This document shows, in pieces, positions 38,136-48,376 of a stretch of DNA of 54,608 bases. A program made the position numbers and the translations under genes. How positions within the stretch are numbered: the stretch's first letter is position 1; every line of letters starts with the position of its first letter. The notes beneath the pieces are model-generated. The model saw only the letters and a list, made by a program, of their open reading frames with translations, did not search any database and was not told where the DNA came from. Source of the stretch: Trichomonas tenax (Eukaryota; Parabasalia; Trichomonadida; Trichomonadidae); assembly GCA_023091735.1 (NCBI GenBank), contig JALKBU010000257.1:1-54608 (forward strand). The letters run 5' to 3'.

Positions 38136-40584
38136 TTTTCTGTTTATTAATAATCGAACAGAGCCTTTCAATTTGGGATCAATAACAAATTGTCTAATTT
38201 TTGCATTTTTAGATTTTATTTTTGCTATATCATAATCCAACAAAATTTTGCTTTTTTATATAATACCTCATGATAAAATCATTTTGGAGCTTTATCAATA
38301 TCTGACATATTATCCATTAATGTGTATGAAATTGAATATATTGTCAAAACTATGACTATTCATTAAATATTATTCATGATAATATATTATTCTTTTTTAG
38401 CAGATGACAATCTAGAATATGGTTCTGTTGTTCATAGAAATCACGATACACATCAGGGAACAGCTGCATTACTAATTGAATGAAATAAAAATTCAATTCT
38501 GGAAACTTGATATTCTAAAGAGCTTTTAGGAATAGGATATAATGACATAAATGGGTTGCTATACAATAAATTGTAATATTAAGCATTCAACATAAAGAAA
38601 TTTAAGAGATCAAATCATTGAACTTAAGAGCGAATGAAGAAAAATGTAAAAAGTGTTTTGTTTGTTTAAAAAGTTTATTGAGAAATATTTCTTATTTGAA
38701 TTAATGATGTTTGGATAAGCTGCAAAACGATGCAAAGCTTGGGATAATCAAATCAATGTAAAAGAGTAAAAATTCTGTGTGTTAGTATTTTTTTGAATAA
38801 AAGTCAAGTAAAAAAATAGCGCTCAGATAATGCATTCATCCGAAAATCAGATAGGTGGTGCATTAATTATCTTCCCTGCTATCATTTACTCGATGTGAGT
38901 TGATACATACTGCTTTTTTTCTCCTTTTAGAAAAATGAAGAGCCAACGGTTTTGTGCGGCCAGAGCTCTTTTTTGATTTTGTTATTGTGTGATTTTATTG
39001 TGTTTTTGGAAATGTCTTTTGGTCTATATTTGATATTTCTGGTCAAAATGGATTTTTAGTTGATTTTTTCCAAAATAATATTTCTTGTTAAAAATAGACA
39101 AAATCGAATTTCCAATATGTTTTTGAATTTTATGTTATATCTCAGTCATAAACATAAAATTGAAAATTGATTTTGATGTGATTTTTTAAATCACAATAAT
39201 TTTTCCATTAGTAACATGTAATTTTTAGTGAGGATTTTTGTAGAGTTCAAATACGCATGTCGACTTCCATGAAAATTCAGGCCTGTAATACACATAGTGT
39301 TCGACACCAAAAAAATATTTAGGGGGAATAGCCCTGCCCCTAAATAAATAAATTCTATAGCCAAAATGGAGCTATATCATCAATGTGGTATTCATGTCTA
39401 CGACCCCACCTAAAAACTTCAATTTGGTTAATCTTTATCATCGATATTAAATCGATCTTTAAAAATTCTGTAAGAAATTGTGTGTGCTGATGAATGCTTA
39501 GAGCAGACAATTAAAGTCTTAATATCATCAATTATCTAGGTTCCAAATAGGAAATTTGTAATTTATCAATTAAAAAAAGAGCTCTGAGTATAATGTTTAT
39601 GCTTTAATCGTAAGGCATATCGATTTTTAAGAACGTTGATTGTTTGATACCTTGAGAAAAAATTAAAAATCGAATTTTCCATAAATTTATCAAAATATTT
39701 TTATGGGTTATCATGTAATTATGATGCAAGTCATAACATTAGTAGATTTACTGTGCAAATGCTTAACGATAAAAATAAAAAAAGTCGAATAAAACATGAA
39801 GGAAGAGGAAATGTACGATGAGAACGGATGTGATACATCCTTCAGCAGTAGTTGACTGGGAAAAAATTGATTAAAATTACCAAATATTATTAAGTTGGAA
39901 ATCGTGAGACGTTTGCAGGAGATTTGGCTGCCAGACCTAATTAGTTCATGTGTTAGCTTAGTTTTCGAGCCTTGTGAGAGTTTGGAATGAAGGCCCCATC
40001 ATTGGGATTCATGTTTCAAAATAGGGATGATAAAGGGTCTGATTCCTGGATTATCCCTTTTAAGGGCAAAATTGAATGGTGTGCAGCTATCGTCGCATTT
40101 TTTTGGTGTGCGCATAACCTTATACACATTCAAAAATTGAATTATGTCTACGTTTTGGTCTTACACAAAGAAAAATTTCATAATCTGAGTTAATGTGACA
40201 TATGTATACTATACATAAAATGAATCATAACAGCTGACTTAAAAACAATAAATAACACATAAAAACTCTGAAAATACAAAGATTGCACAATAAAATTGAT
40301 TTTACAAATGATAACACATAGGTCTTTTTCGCTTGCACACACATAACCGCTTTTTCGACATGCGTAAGTTCAAATAATATAGTCTATCCACTGATATTAT
40401 TTTAGAAATAAAAAAAATTTTAAATAATTTCAAAAAAAATATTGATAAATTTGTTAATATTTTTAGATATTTAGAAATATTTATTTTGAGAGCAATCAAG
40501 ATTTTTAGTGTAAAATAGATTTTCTAGAGTATGGAGATCCAATATCACAAGATATTTTAAGATTTCTGAAATAACCTAAATTTT
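38136..40584. other. Large gene-poor region
   Basis: About 2.4 kb. No convincing gene; a 68-codon ORF at 39987-40193 has an ATG but no recognisable pattern. A segment containing CAGAGCTCTTTTTT at 38965-38978 recurs inverted near 39572-39585, possibly chance since AGAGCTCT is self-complementary. The 3' part is rich in A/T runs. Confidence 0.45.
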
Positions 40585-40594
40585 TCATTTTTTC
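40585..40594 (+). promoter_or_regulatory. Initiator of the Pmp-like gene at 40596
   Basis: TCATTTTTTC ends 1 base before the ATG and matches the Trichomonas Inr core. Confidence 0.65.
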
Positions 40595-40595
40595 T

Positions 40596-41870
40596 ATGCT
40601 TGGGAACACAACGTTGCAGTCACTTGCACTGCGGTGTGTTTCCCAGAGTGCAATCTTTACAGACAGACCCAAATTCGCGAGGAGTACGCTCTCGTTTCAT
40701 AAAATTTCATACGAACGAGGTATTTCTCCGTTTTTCTCGGCTTATTCACCCACCAGTCGACTAAAATTTATGAACTCACGATTCAACAAGATATTAAATA
40801 CGGCTGTCTCTTTAAATGAAATAAGATTTAATAATACGGCCTATACGACAGGAATTAGGGACAAACCGGACGAAGATTTAGAAATATTCTATTGTACATT
40901 CACAGAAATCATGTCAACAAAAGACGGAGGCGGCATCTGTCTTAAAAGTTTTCGATATTCACTGTTTGTGTATTGCTGCGGATTTTCTTTGTGCGGGTCT
41001 CACACTGCTGGTGGTGCGATATATCTGAATGCGTATTCTTTTTTGGCGTATAAGGTTTGTTTTTATGGATGTCTTGCGAAAAATAGCGACCAAGCCGTTC
41101 ATTCGGACATTCGCAGATACGCACGCGACGAAGCTGCTGATAACACGTTCAATTTGTCATTCATTTGCCAGTGTTCGCCAAAAAATTCACAAGGACAGAA
41201 AAGAACAGTTTTTCTCACTGGAGGAATGCAAATTTTCTTAAATTCGAACTTCACAAACAACCACGTCCATGAGGAGTCGTCAGCAATGATCACTTCTTAT
41301 CCAACAATTTTCAATTTGAAATTCTGCGAATTTACGAAAAGTGGCGGAACAAATTTGATTTGGATGCATCTAATCGAAGACCAGTTCCAGCTTAGCTATG
41401 TCAACATATATAATAATACTCTGGCGTTCAATAAGTCGACATCTTTGATAGTTATTGAACAATCACACGCATATTTCAACAGATTCATATTTTTCGAGAA
41501 CTCTGGGCTCCACTGCATGGAGGGCACTTATTCTGCGTACTTTTTCGAGTGCTCGTTCGACTTTGCCTGGGATCATGCATTATTTGGAGAATTGAAGATA
41601 TTAGACAAAAACAGTAAGTTCAAGACCGCGGGGAGGAAGTACAAACTCAAGTTTGCACCGACGTGGGACTGCTGGGCTCTTGGTTCTGCGTCACCAAAAG
41701 CTACGAGTATGGTTATTTCCGTTCTTAACCCGCAGAACTCATCAACGACCCTAATTGTTATTATTCTGGCCGTTGTTGTTGGCATTATTGCGGGTTTTGC
41801 TTATTGGTTTAGTAGACATATTGTCGCTAAGGATTTAGAAGATTTACAGCATGTTGAGATTGAGGATTGA
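40596..41870 (+). CDS. Pmp-like surface protein, intact
   Basis: The 424-residue protein has a real ATG directly behind an initiator. The N-terminal 80 residues match the module of the protein at 9132-10316. The middle carries GGGICLKS and AGGAIYLN motifs with F-x-x-C/N turns (FTEIMS, FSLCGS, FTNNHV), the beta-helix repeats of the Pmp-like family. A strong membrane helix (STTLIVIILAVVVGIIAGFA) at about residues 385-407 is followed by a 17-residue acidic tail (KDLEDLQHVEIED). The tail is acidic, unlike the basic tail of the other intact copy, so they may be sorted differently. It is G+C-richer than the broken copies and under apparent constraint. Presumed cell-surface protein; ligand unknown. 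Confidence 0.8.
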   Translation: MLGNTTLQSLALRCVSQSAIFTDRPKFARSTLSFHKISYERGISPFFSAYSPTSRLKFMNSRFNKILNTAVSLNEIRFNNTAYTTGIRDKPDEDLEIFYCTFTEIMSTKDGGGICLKSFRYSLFVYCCGFSLCGSHTAGGAIYLNAYSFLAYKVCFYGCLAKNSDQAVHSDIRRYARDEAADNTFNLSFICQCSPKNSQGQKRTVFLTGGMQIFLNSNFTNNHVHEESSAMITSYPTIFNLKFCEFTKSGGTNLIWMHLIEDQFQLSYVNIYNNTLAFNKSTSLIVIEQSHAYFNRFIFFENSGLHCMEGTYSAYFFECSFDFAWDHALFGELKILDKNSKFKTAGRKYKLKFAPTWDCWALGSASPKATSMVISVLNPQNSSTTLIVIILAVVVGIIAGFAYWFSRHIVAKDLEDLQHVEIED

Positions 41871-42180
41871 TATAAATATTATGCAATTATTTAGTATTTG
41901 AACAATAAATTTTTATTTGGTAATTTAATATTACCCAAATCATATATCATAAATATGCTCATTCAATAAAATGCATCAAAGAAATTATCGTTATTGTATT
42001 AAGAAGGTATTGTTTGAATATAAAAACTATATTTCGTCGAATTTAATAAGTCATTGCAAATGTGATGCTTTGAATTAATATGGTTCAATCGAAGTAAGAT
42101 TTTAAGGAGAAAAAAAATTAAATTTCAAATTGATATTGAAAATACTTTTTATTTAATAAGAAAAGGAAATACTGAAAATT
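41871..42180. other. Convergent spacer
   Basis: AT-rich spacer between the 3' ends of the Pmp-like gene and the SNARE gene; no ORF or repeat seen. Confidence 0.4.
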
Positions 42181-42828
42181 TTACTTCTTTTTGTTTGACT
42201 TCTTTGTGAGTTTGTAAGCAAGAGAAGCAATGAAGATAAGGGCTAAGAGAATAACAATAATCCATGAGATGACACCATTGCAGCAAGCACGGCGAAGCAT
42301 ATCCTTTGTTGTCTTATTGCCTTGGTCAGCCTGGGCGCCAATCTTGTCGAGGTTCTGGTCGACATGTTCAAGATGCTTGCGGTCATCAACAAGAGTAGTC
42401 ATGATTGTGTTGCCTGTTGAAAGCGTGTTGTTACCAAGGCGGATGGCCTCGTCGAGATTGTCATTAACTTGGTTGGATTTCTCGTAGTTGTTAGCAAGCT
42501 GCTGCTGCTGGCGCAATGTTGGGTCGTTCTCAGCAGCACGACGCTTCTGGCGGAGTTCTTCGATAACCTTAGAATGTTCTGAGCGATAATTCTTGATTTC
42601 GCCTTCGTAAAAGCTTTTAGAAGACTGCTGTGTGACTTGCCTGAGATCTGATGTCATTTTATTGAGAAGATTTTCTAATTGGGAGATTTTTCTCTCGATT
42701 TCGGCGTCGAGGGCCCTACGCTTGTCAAGAGGCTGGCCATCGAGACGGGTCATATCGTTCTTGATCTGCTCGAGGAGTCCTTCAGCCTCTGAAAGCGCGT
42801 TATCGAGTTTGGATGTTGCTGCACTCAT
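42181..42828 (-). CDS. VTI1: Qb-SNARE, Vti1-like
   Basis: The ATG at 42828 gives 215 residues starting MSAATSKLDNALSEAEGLLE; the longer frame opens at a GTG (42861) that I reject. The N-terminal 90 residues form the three-helix Habc-like bundle. Next come the Vti1 region YEKSNQVNDNLDEAIRLGNN and a SNARE motif LVDDRKHLEHVDQNLDKIGA whose zero-layer Gln falls at the VDQNL position, then a C-terminal membrane anchor (VISWIIVILLALIFIASLAY) and a Lys-rich end. Vti1 works in Golgi-to-endosome and endosome/lysosome fusion. A neighbouring Qb-SNARE such as Gos1 or Sec20 is the alternative, but helix order and anchor fit Vti1 best. Well-constrained G+C-richer coding sequence. Confidence 0.78.
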   Translation of the reverse strand: MSAATSKLDNALSEAEGLLEQIKNDMTRLDGQPLDKRRALDAEIERKISQLENLLNKMTSDLRQVTQQSSKSFYEGEIKNYRSEHSKVIEELRQKRRAAENDPTLRQQQQLANNYEKSNQVNDNLDEAIRLGNNTLSTGNTIMTTLVDDRKHLEHVDQNLDKIGAQADQGNKTTKDMLRRACCNGVISWIIVILLALIFIASLAYKLTKKSNKKK

Positions 42829-44264
42829 TTTTAGTTTATTTTTAACCAGGCGGTTTCTCACAAACTTATAGAGGTAAAAACCGCCATGATTCGAAAAAGT
42901 GGTGATTTTATGCGCTATTTGGCTTATCCGTATACTCTAAAACCTATTTTTCGCATTTTTGAGCCTTAAAAACCATTATTTAGTGTAAATTTGAAATTAA
43001 ATTCATGAAACTATCAGAATTGAACTATATGATTAATTTATGATTGAATTCATATAGGATACTGATTCTACTTATAGATGTTTGCTGAATATTAGAATTT
43101 ATAATTGATATTTTGAAATTTTAATAACTATTTATGAATCAGTGATCAAATTTTTGGCATTACATTTATATTTTTGAGTTGAACAATATATTATAATTCA
43201 CACTATGGATATGCATTTTAATTAAAATGTAATAAGATTTTTGTTTATAAATAGACAAAGATAATGTAATCATTCTTTCCCTGTGCTAAATAGCTTTTTC
43301 CTCCTTTAGAAAATGGGTCTGATGCTATCATTAACAATTGGCATTTTTCGTATTTGCGCAAAGTTGCCTTTTCTGATTCGGAACTTTAGATATTTGAATC
43401 TGTGGATTATGTCTGACAAGACAAGTGGTACTACAGTTGTTACCTCGTATTTATGTAAAATTGCTAACTCTGAGACTGTCTCTTGGATGTAAAATGTGGT
43501 GTTGATTCGGATTCATTTAATGTGAAAACATGCTTTATCTTAGTGTCTTAGATATAAGTTTGTTGAAGAGATATATTTGCCTGTTTTGCTTTAAAATCAT
43601 GAACATGGCAATGAAATGAGCTATGCTTGAGATGTAAATTTATAATTTTATCGAATATATGTTTGATAATGTGTGGATTTTGTGGTTTTTCTGATATATG
43701 ATTGGAGACAGTTGACAAATCGTCGGCAAATGCCTGGAATACGTTAGCAGAGTTTCATATAGCTAAAAAGAAGAGCAACAGTGAGAAAACTTTACCAAAA
43801 AATTATTATTAATTTAAGGGATTGTAAATATATGAAAAATAAATTTAGAGGTTGGACAAAAATCATTCTTGAAATTGAATCAAAATGAGTCAACCTGATT
43901 CTTATAGAGCCGATGTGAATATACTTGAAATAGAATCAAATCAATTTGAATTGTAATTTGAATGATCATGAATCAATTTGAAACATATTGAATGAAACTG
44001 AATTGATTTGAATACCTCTGAAAAATGCAATTTTTCAATACCGAGTGCACAATGACCTCTAAGCATATTGAATGACCTCTAAATTGCACAAAAATACTGT
44101 CTAAAAAGATTTATGATCATAAAGAGCATAATACTTAAAATAATTTACAGAATATTGAATGCCAATCCTAAATATTTTTTCAGATGAATTCTATAATTTT
44201 ACATCCTTTATTCCAATAAAACAATGTTTTTGTCAACAAGAAAAAATTGGCCGTTTAAAAAAAA
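42829..44264. other. Gene-poor region ending in a degenerate 10-bp repeat zone
   Basis: About 1.4 kb with no supported gene. From about 43870 to 44010 the DNA repeats a loose 10-base theme around TTGAAT/GAATC (listed separately), followed by two copies of AATGACCTCTAA at about 44050-44090. Confidence 0.5.
43870..44010 (+). repeat. Degenerate 10-bp GAATC-type tandem repeat
   Basis: Successive decamers keep a TGAAT or GAATC core in phase (for example TTGAATGATC, ATGAATCAAT, TTGAAACATA, TTGAATGAAA, CTGAATTGAT, TTGAATACCT) with many substitutions. The theme resembles the clean GAATCA minisatellite at the right edge of the window. Confidence 0.5.
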
Positions 44265-44483
44265 ATGCATCAGCAAGACGTATTGGAGCTGCTTACAGAG
44301 CTAGATAGAATGGTTCGTCTCAACTAAATCACACGTACCCAACGAAACATACTCGAATACCGATTTAGTCACTCACTACGAGAAACAACCTCAGAATTTA
44401 CCGGCGACAATCAGTAAGCTGCCCAAATAGCTGTAGTACGAACAGCTCTAGGACTGCCATGGTACAGGGACCATCACTTATGA
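44265..44483 (+). pseudogene. Unknown gene relic with two in-frame stops
   Basis: From the ATG at 44265 one frame reads MHQQDVLELLTELDRMVRLN, TAA (44325-44327), ITRTQRNILEYRFSHSLRET and so on, TAA (44415-44417), AAQIAVVRTALGLPWYRDHH, TGA (44481-44483). The three parts stay in one phase and look like one helical protein. The DNA is distinctly richer in G+C than its surroundings, as old coding DNA here tends to be. I do not recognise it; a repeated element gene is possible. Confidence 0.45.
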
Positions 44484-45163
44484 GGCTGAAGTTTGGTGTT
44501 TGTCAGAATCTTCACAATTTGTTGCCAAAAAAGTGAAATTCGGCTCCAAAACGCATGAGACCACATTTTCTGTCCCACAAGGAATCTTGTGTTCAACATT
44601 TAGCGCTCTTATATTGATATTTATTCTATTTTTATTGTTTTGTTTTTGTTTTAAATATATTTCATTACAAAATCTTTCTAGTTGTGTTTGTATCGGAAAA
44701 TACTGCATTTTTATTGACATCACTTCTTGAAAAAAATTGATAGCAAAAAATTAAACTCAAGGTTCTGCGTATACAATGCACATCTAACATTATTATGCTA
44801 TAATTATTTTGAATTACGTTCAATTTTCAAAAGGTTCACAATTTTGCTTAGAGATTATTAAATTGCTCAGGGGCCATTGTTCCTTTGGTATATTATTTTT
44901 TCTTTTGAAATATTTCAGAACGTAATTTTTGAATGTTTTATATATTATTATCACTTCTCTATTACGAACTCGTTAAATATTCCGCATGCATTCATAGTTT
45001 ATACACATTTTGTTTATGAAAAATAATTTTTTCTAATGAATAAATCTTGTTTTATTTTTATTCCTTTTATTTAAATATACAAATTTTATTCATAAATCTA
45101 GATATATAAATCTACATATATTCAAAATGAATTATTGAATTCAAAACCTTATAATCCTTTTAT
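44484..45163. other. Intergenic region
   Basis: AT-rich; ORFs at 44478-44730 on both strands are hydrophobic chance translations of T-rich DNA. Nothing else seen. Confidence 0.4.
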
Positions 45164-45169
45164 TCATTC
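45164..45169 (+). promoter_or_regulatory. Likely initiator of the gene at 45176
   Basis: TCATTC lies 6 bases before the ATG, in the position expected for a trichomonad Inr. Confidence 0.45.
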
Positions 45170-45175
45170 TGATAA

Positions 45176-45844
45176 ATGAGGAGATTCGCAAGTGTCACCA
45201 AAACGCTGATATATAATGACTGTCAAAGAGTAAGCTGCTATTCAGAGCGCGTTTTCTTTCATAACCTTCTAAATAAAACGCCAGACAAAGATGATTGGAT
45301 GAATTACTATCAGCAGTTCCTTAAATCAACAACATTTGATATATCGGTCTTTCGTTCCTTCATGGGAATTCTAGACAGCTATAAATTGTTCAACTTCAAT
45401 GAAAATCTTTATCGCTTTCCACGACATGGTGGAGCGAAGTTCTCAACACTATGTGGCGTAATGCAAATTGCTTGGCATCCAAAATTGCGTGAAATCATCG
45501 ATAATTCATCAATAATAAAAATTGTAGTAAAGAATCAAAATCACCCTCAAGCAACTACTGATAAGAAGCAAATTGTCAAAAGATTTTGCCAGATCATTAA
45601 TGAGCATGCGAATGATCCAAGAGGACTTGCTTATCAAGTAATATCCGTTGAAAGTGAAGAGGTGAGATATGTGATCTTTTCTCAAACTGCGATGATTACT
45701 CTTCTTGGCGTATTTAAGAAGTCGGCCAGATCCAAGTATACCCTAATTCACTGGTATGTACGTAAAGATAATCAAAATTTCATTGTCACAAACAAAGAAA
45801 ACAAAGGAATATTTGGGAACAAATTCGAATTGATTCAAGACTGA
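45176..45844 (+). CDS. Hypothetical protein (222 aa), left member of the helicase cluster
   Basis: An ATG-started, uninterrupted 222-residue frame. Composition is globular, slightly basic, without membrane segment or coiled coil (for instance FRSFMGILDSYKLFNFNENL, RFPRHGGAKFSTLCGVMQIA, and a C-terminal strand-rich part KYTLIHWYVRKDNQNFIVTN). I know no family with this pattern. The last 60 residues look like a small beta domain and could be a regulatory or binding module. It is the first of five unknown genes up to 53658 and faces the 3' end of the next gene at a distance of 312 bases, with a dispersed repeat between them. Confidence 0.7.
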   Translation: MRRFASVTKTLIYNDCQRVSCYSERVFFHNLLNKTPDKDDWMNYYQQFLKSTTFDISVFRSFMGILDSYKLFNFNENLYRFPRHGGAKFSTLCGVMQIAWHPKLREIIDNSSIIKIVVKNQNHPQATTDKKQIVKRFCQIINEHANDPRGLAYQVISVESEEVRYVIFSQTAMITLLGVFKKSARSKYTLIHWYVRKDNQNFIVTNKENKGIFGNKFELIQD

Positions 45845-46018
45845 GATCATTTTTATAATAGCGACAAACTCATTTATTTAAGAATATTATTGTTTTAACA
45901 CCTTATGGTGCGACAAATATGAAAAGCGGCAGCTGTGAATAATGATTTTAAAAGTCATTATGAATGCATTGCATAGCTAAAAAACCTTAACGGTAATAAT
46001 ATAGTAAAAATGGTATAA

Positions 46019-46107
46019 TAACTATTTATTAATATTATAAATTTATTGGATGAACATTGTTGAAAATATAATGCAGCTTTTCAACCAAATTTTGCATAGT
46101 ATATATC
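46019..46107 (+). repeat. Dispersed noncoding repeat, copy 2
   Basis: Counterpart of 14496-14574, about 31 kb away, here between two convergent genes. Blocks CTATTTATTAATA, CATTGTTGAAAATA, ATGCAGCTTTTCAA and AATTTTGCATAGTA are shared with few changes. Both copies lie 3' of genes, so they may be processed into 3' UTRs or mark old insertions. Confidence 0.55.
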
Positions 46108-46156
46108 TCATATTAATGAATTTTTAAAAAAGCAAAGGATAGTGAAAAAATTATAT

Positions 46157-46978
46157 TTAAAAGATCTCGCTATCGATATCTGAACTTTCATCTTCAGATT
46201 GGTAGTTATCATCACGAAGTGGGAACATTATATTCCTTTCATCGATCCATTTTTGATCCGCAGGCGGCATTGGAATTTGAACTTGGGTGCTCGTTTCAAA
46301 GTAACTGTTTGCTGGCTCATCTGTGATGACATTCAATGCCAAGATCTCGTCTGTGCTTGGGTATGTAATAGAATGGATGATTATGTTTGAAACATCCAGT
46401 CCCCATAACTTTTTGTCGCCTTGCATTTGGTCATGGATTTCATTAAACAATAATAGAGTGTCAGTACTGAATGTCTTCAAAACAGTCACATCGACCTCTG
46501 TTTGGTGCAAAAGCCGGAATATTTCCTTAAACACATCCTTCATTATAACAGGGAGCCACTTGCAAAATTTGCATGCATCTAGCGAATCTGCGCTTGCGCA
46601 GAAAATGTGAATGGTTCCTGTTGCCATATACAGCTTCACCCAGTCCTGAAGTTCGAATGGAAAGCAAATCAAGCTATGGTTGCCTTTGAGATGAACTTCC
46701 AAACCTACATCTGGTTGATCGATAACAACAACTGGAATATCATAAAAGAAGGGCTCTTTCATCAACTTCACAGCATACAATGATGGACCAAGTGAAATCA
46801 ATTGCCTGAGTGTTTCTCGATTCGAGAAATGCTTTTCGCCAGCTTCTAATGCTCTTGATACGACTCTATTCTTCATAATATTGGGAACGATGAAGGACTG
46901 ATGTTCCAATTTTGGTATCCAAAATGTGGTGAGATCTAACGCAAGATCTGGAACACCTTCATCTGTTGCAGGGTTCAT
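46157..46978 (-). CDS. Hypothetical protein (273 aa) with acidic tail
   Basis: It starts at an ATG with TTCACA just before it (a minimal TCA-Py-A initiator). The body is globular (LALDLTTFWIPKLEHQSFIV, IPVVVIDQPDVGLEVHLKGN, TLLLFNEIHDQMQG) and the last 20 residues are strongly acidic (YQSEDESSDIDSEIF). No membrane segment, nucleotide-binding loop or zinc pattern is visible. I do not recognise a family. Alternating hydrophobic strands and helices suggest an alpha/beta fold. It belongs to the minus-strand trio 46157-48376 that is transcribed away from the helicase-like gene. Confidence 0.7.
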   Translation of the reverse strand: MNPATDEGVPDLALDLTTFWIPKLEHQSFIVPNIMKNRVVSRALEAGEKHFSNRETLRQLISLGPSLYAVKLMKEPFFYDIPVVVIDQPDVGLEVHLKGNHSLICFPFELQDWVKLYMATGTIHIFCASADSLDACKFCKWLPVIMKDVFKEIFRLLHQTEVDVTVLKTFSTDTLLLFNEIHDQMQGDKKLWGLDVSNIIIHSITYPSTDEILALNVITDEPANSYFETSTQVQIPMPPADQKWIDERNIMFPLRDDNYQSEDESSDIDSEIF

Positions 46979-47377
46979 TGTGAATTAATGGTCTTAGGAC
47001 AACTTTTCTATTCAATTTGAATGTTTCAATGAATTGTAATTGCCAGCATCGCATTATGATAAGTTTCATTGAAAAGATTGGATTAAAATCTAAATTGATA
47101 TGCTCTTTCAATTTTTTTAAAAAAGGAAACAGAAATATTGAGAACTCTCAAATTTGAAAAAATAATTGAAAACAATAATTTGTGTTGTTAACATATGTAT
47201 TCTCCGATTGAATATACAACAATTGATGTAATCTTAATTCATCAAAATTCATTATGATTCATTCTATATCACTTAATTTTAGTTAAATATCTGTTATCTC
47301 TTATACTTAAAGGAAACTAAGATATAGCAGAGATTAATGAAGATTTATATTTTATTAAAAATCGTTTTAAATATTTA
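46979..47377. other. Spacer between same-strand genes
   Basis: AT-rich; contains TTCAATGAATTG and TTCATCAAAATTCAT phrases but no supported element. Confidence 0.35.
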
Positions 47378-47914
47378 TTAGATTGAATCATAGTATTGCT
47401 GAATTCTTCCATCTTTCCGAGATAGAAGAAGAAATGAATATATTCCATTTTTGAATCTCTGCCATTTCTCCTTGAACCCAATGTTGTTGTCAATTATTTG
47501 AGCGAGCTCTTTCTCCAATTCATTGTTTGTTTCAATATTGGAAATAAAGTCTGGATAGCTTAAACCAGAATCACTATTCCTGAGTGCATCTAAACCTTCG
47601 TTGGAGCATCCATCTTCAAGGAGTCCTAGTTCAACCAAGAGGTTCTCCAATTCTTTGATTGTCTGAAATTTTGAGGTTGCTTGGTATTTTCCTGTGATAA
47701 GATCAACATAAACAGTAAAACTGCCCAGAAAAGATTTTATGGCAGAGACCATTGTGTGAACAACTGTCTGATATTCATAGCCTTCATTTACTATTGAGTT
47801 ATATAAAGATGTTATTTCTTGTGGAACATCAAAGCATATGGAATGGTATTTGATGACATCTATCAATAGGTCATAAACTGATCTCAAGTATGAATTGACA
47901 ATTTCTGGTTCCAT
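47378..47914 (-). CDS. Hypothetical protein (178 aa)
   Basis: An ATG-started frame preceded by the best initiator of the window. The 178 residues are mostly helical (NSYLRSVYDLLIDVIKYHSI, TIKELENLLVELGLLEDG, NELEKELAQIIDNNIGFKEK) and acidic overall, without membrane segment. I know no matching family. It is short and helical, like an adaptor or regulatory subunit, but this is only an impression. Position: middle of the minus-strand trio next to the helicase-like gene, which starts about 1 kb away on the opposite strand. Confidence 0.7.
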   Translation of the reverse strand: MEPEIVNSYLRSVYDLLIDVIKYHSICFDVPQEITSLYNSIVNEGYEYQTVVHTMVSAIKSFLGSFTVYVDLITGKYQATSKFQTIKELENLLVELGLLEDGCSNEGLDALRNSDSGLSYPDFISNIETNNELEKELAQIIDNNIGFKEKWQRFKNGIYSFLLLSRKDGRIQQYYDSI

Positions 47915-47926
47915 AATGAAAAATGA
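47914..47926 (-). promoter_or_regulatory. Perfect Trichomonas-type initiator
   Basis: The minus strand reads TCATTTTTCATTA, an exact match to the published Trichomonas vaginalis Inr consensus TCAYTWYTCATTA; its last A is the first base of the ATG at 47914. Confidence 0.75.
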
Positions 47927-48151
47927 AGGATATTTATATCGTTCACTTCCCGTTCAAATGGAGAAATTAAATGTAGCTCGTTAGGAAATTGAGAAAAACT
48001 TCTTTAATAGCATTGAATTCAATGGCTCTCAATTATATATCTTTGCCGCATTGCTAAAATTTGTATTAAATGCATCTCAATGAATAGTTATCTTATTGCA
48101 TATATTAAAAAAATACATTTAATAAATGAAGGCTTTTAAATTAATTGCGAT

Positions 48152-48376
48152 TTAAGTGTTGGACAAATAGATTGCCGAGAACTTATATTTCATTAAATCT
48201 TTTGTCAATAATTGATAATTCTGGCTCGGACACTTGATGAAATATATCCATGTGTTTGGTTTTTCGTCAATTTCATAGGTGCACTTGTATCTTTCCATCA
48301 CTGGCGACATTGTGTCGTACAGCTGAAAAAAGTTATAATTGCTAAACGATAGTACGGCGAACTTATATGGCCTCAT
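48152..48376 (-). CDS. Small hypothetical protein (74 aa)
   Basis: ATG at 48376. The 74 residues (FAVLSFSNYNFFQLYDTMSP, YEIDEKPNTWIYFIKCPSQN) are compact and aromatic-rich with three Cys/Met-bearing strands, and have no membrane segment. TTTTCAATTTAC precedes the ATG; this is not a canonical initiator. No family recognised. It could be a real small gene, since it lies in line with two other minus-strand genes, or a fragment. Confidence 0.45.
   Translation of the reverse strand: MRPYKFAVLSFSNYNFFQLYDTMSPVMERYKCTYEIDEKPNTWIYFIKCPSQNYQLLTKDLMKYKFSAIYLSNT

Noticed and set aside
38136..38243. N-terminal extension of the ARL3-like GTPase
   Set aside because: It begins at a TTG and has no family counterpart; ARL proteins start at the MGL found at 38135.
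38965..39585. AGAGCTCT-containing inverted repeats as possible element ends
   Set aside because: AGAGCTCT is self-complementary and is flanked by T or A runs, so chance is sufficient.
39987..40193. ORF of 68 codons with an ATG
   Set aside because: Its 3' half is hydrophobic T-rich translation, and there is no initiator.
42829..42861. N-terminal extension of the SNARE
   Set aside because: It opens at a GTG; the ATG at 42828 gives the usual length.
44478..44730. ORFs on both strands of the same T-rich DNA
   Set aside because: Mirror-image open frames over a low-complexity stretch; neither has a recognisable pattern.
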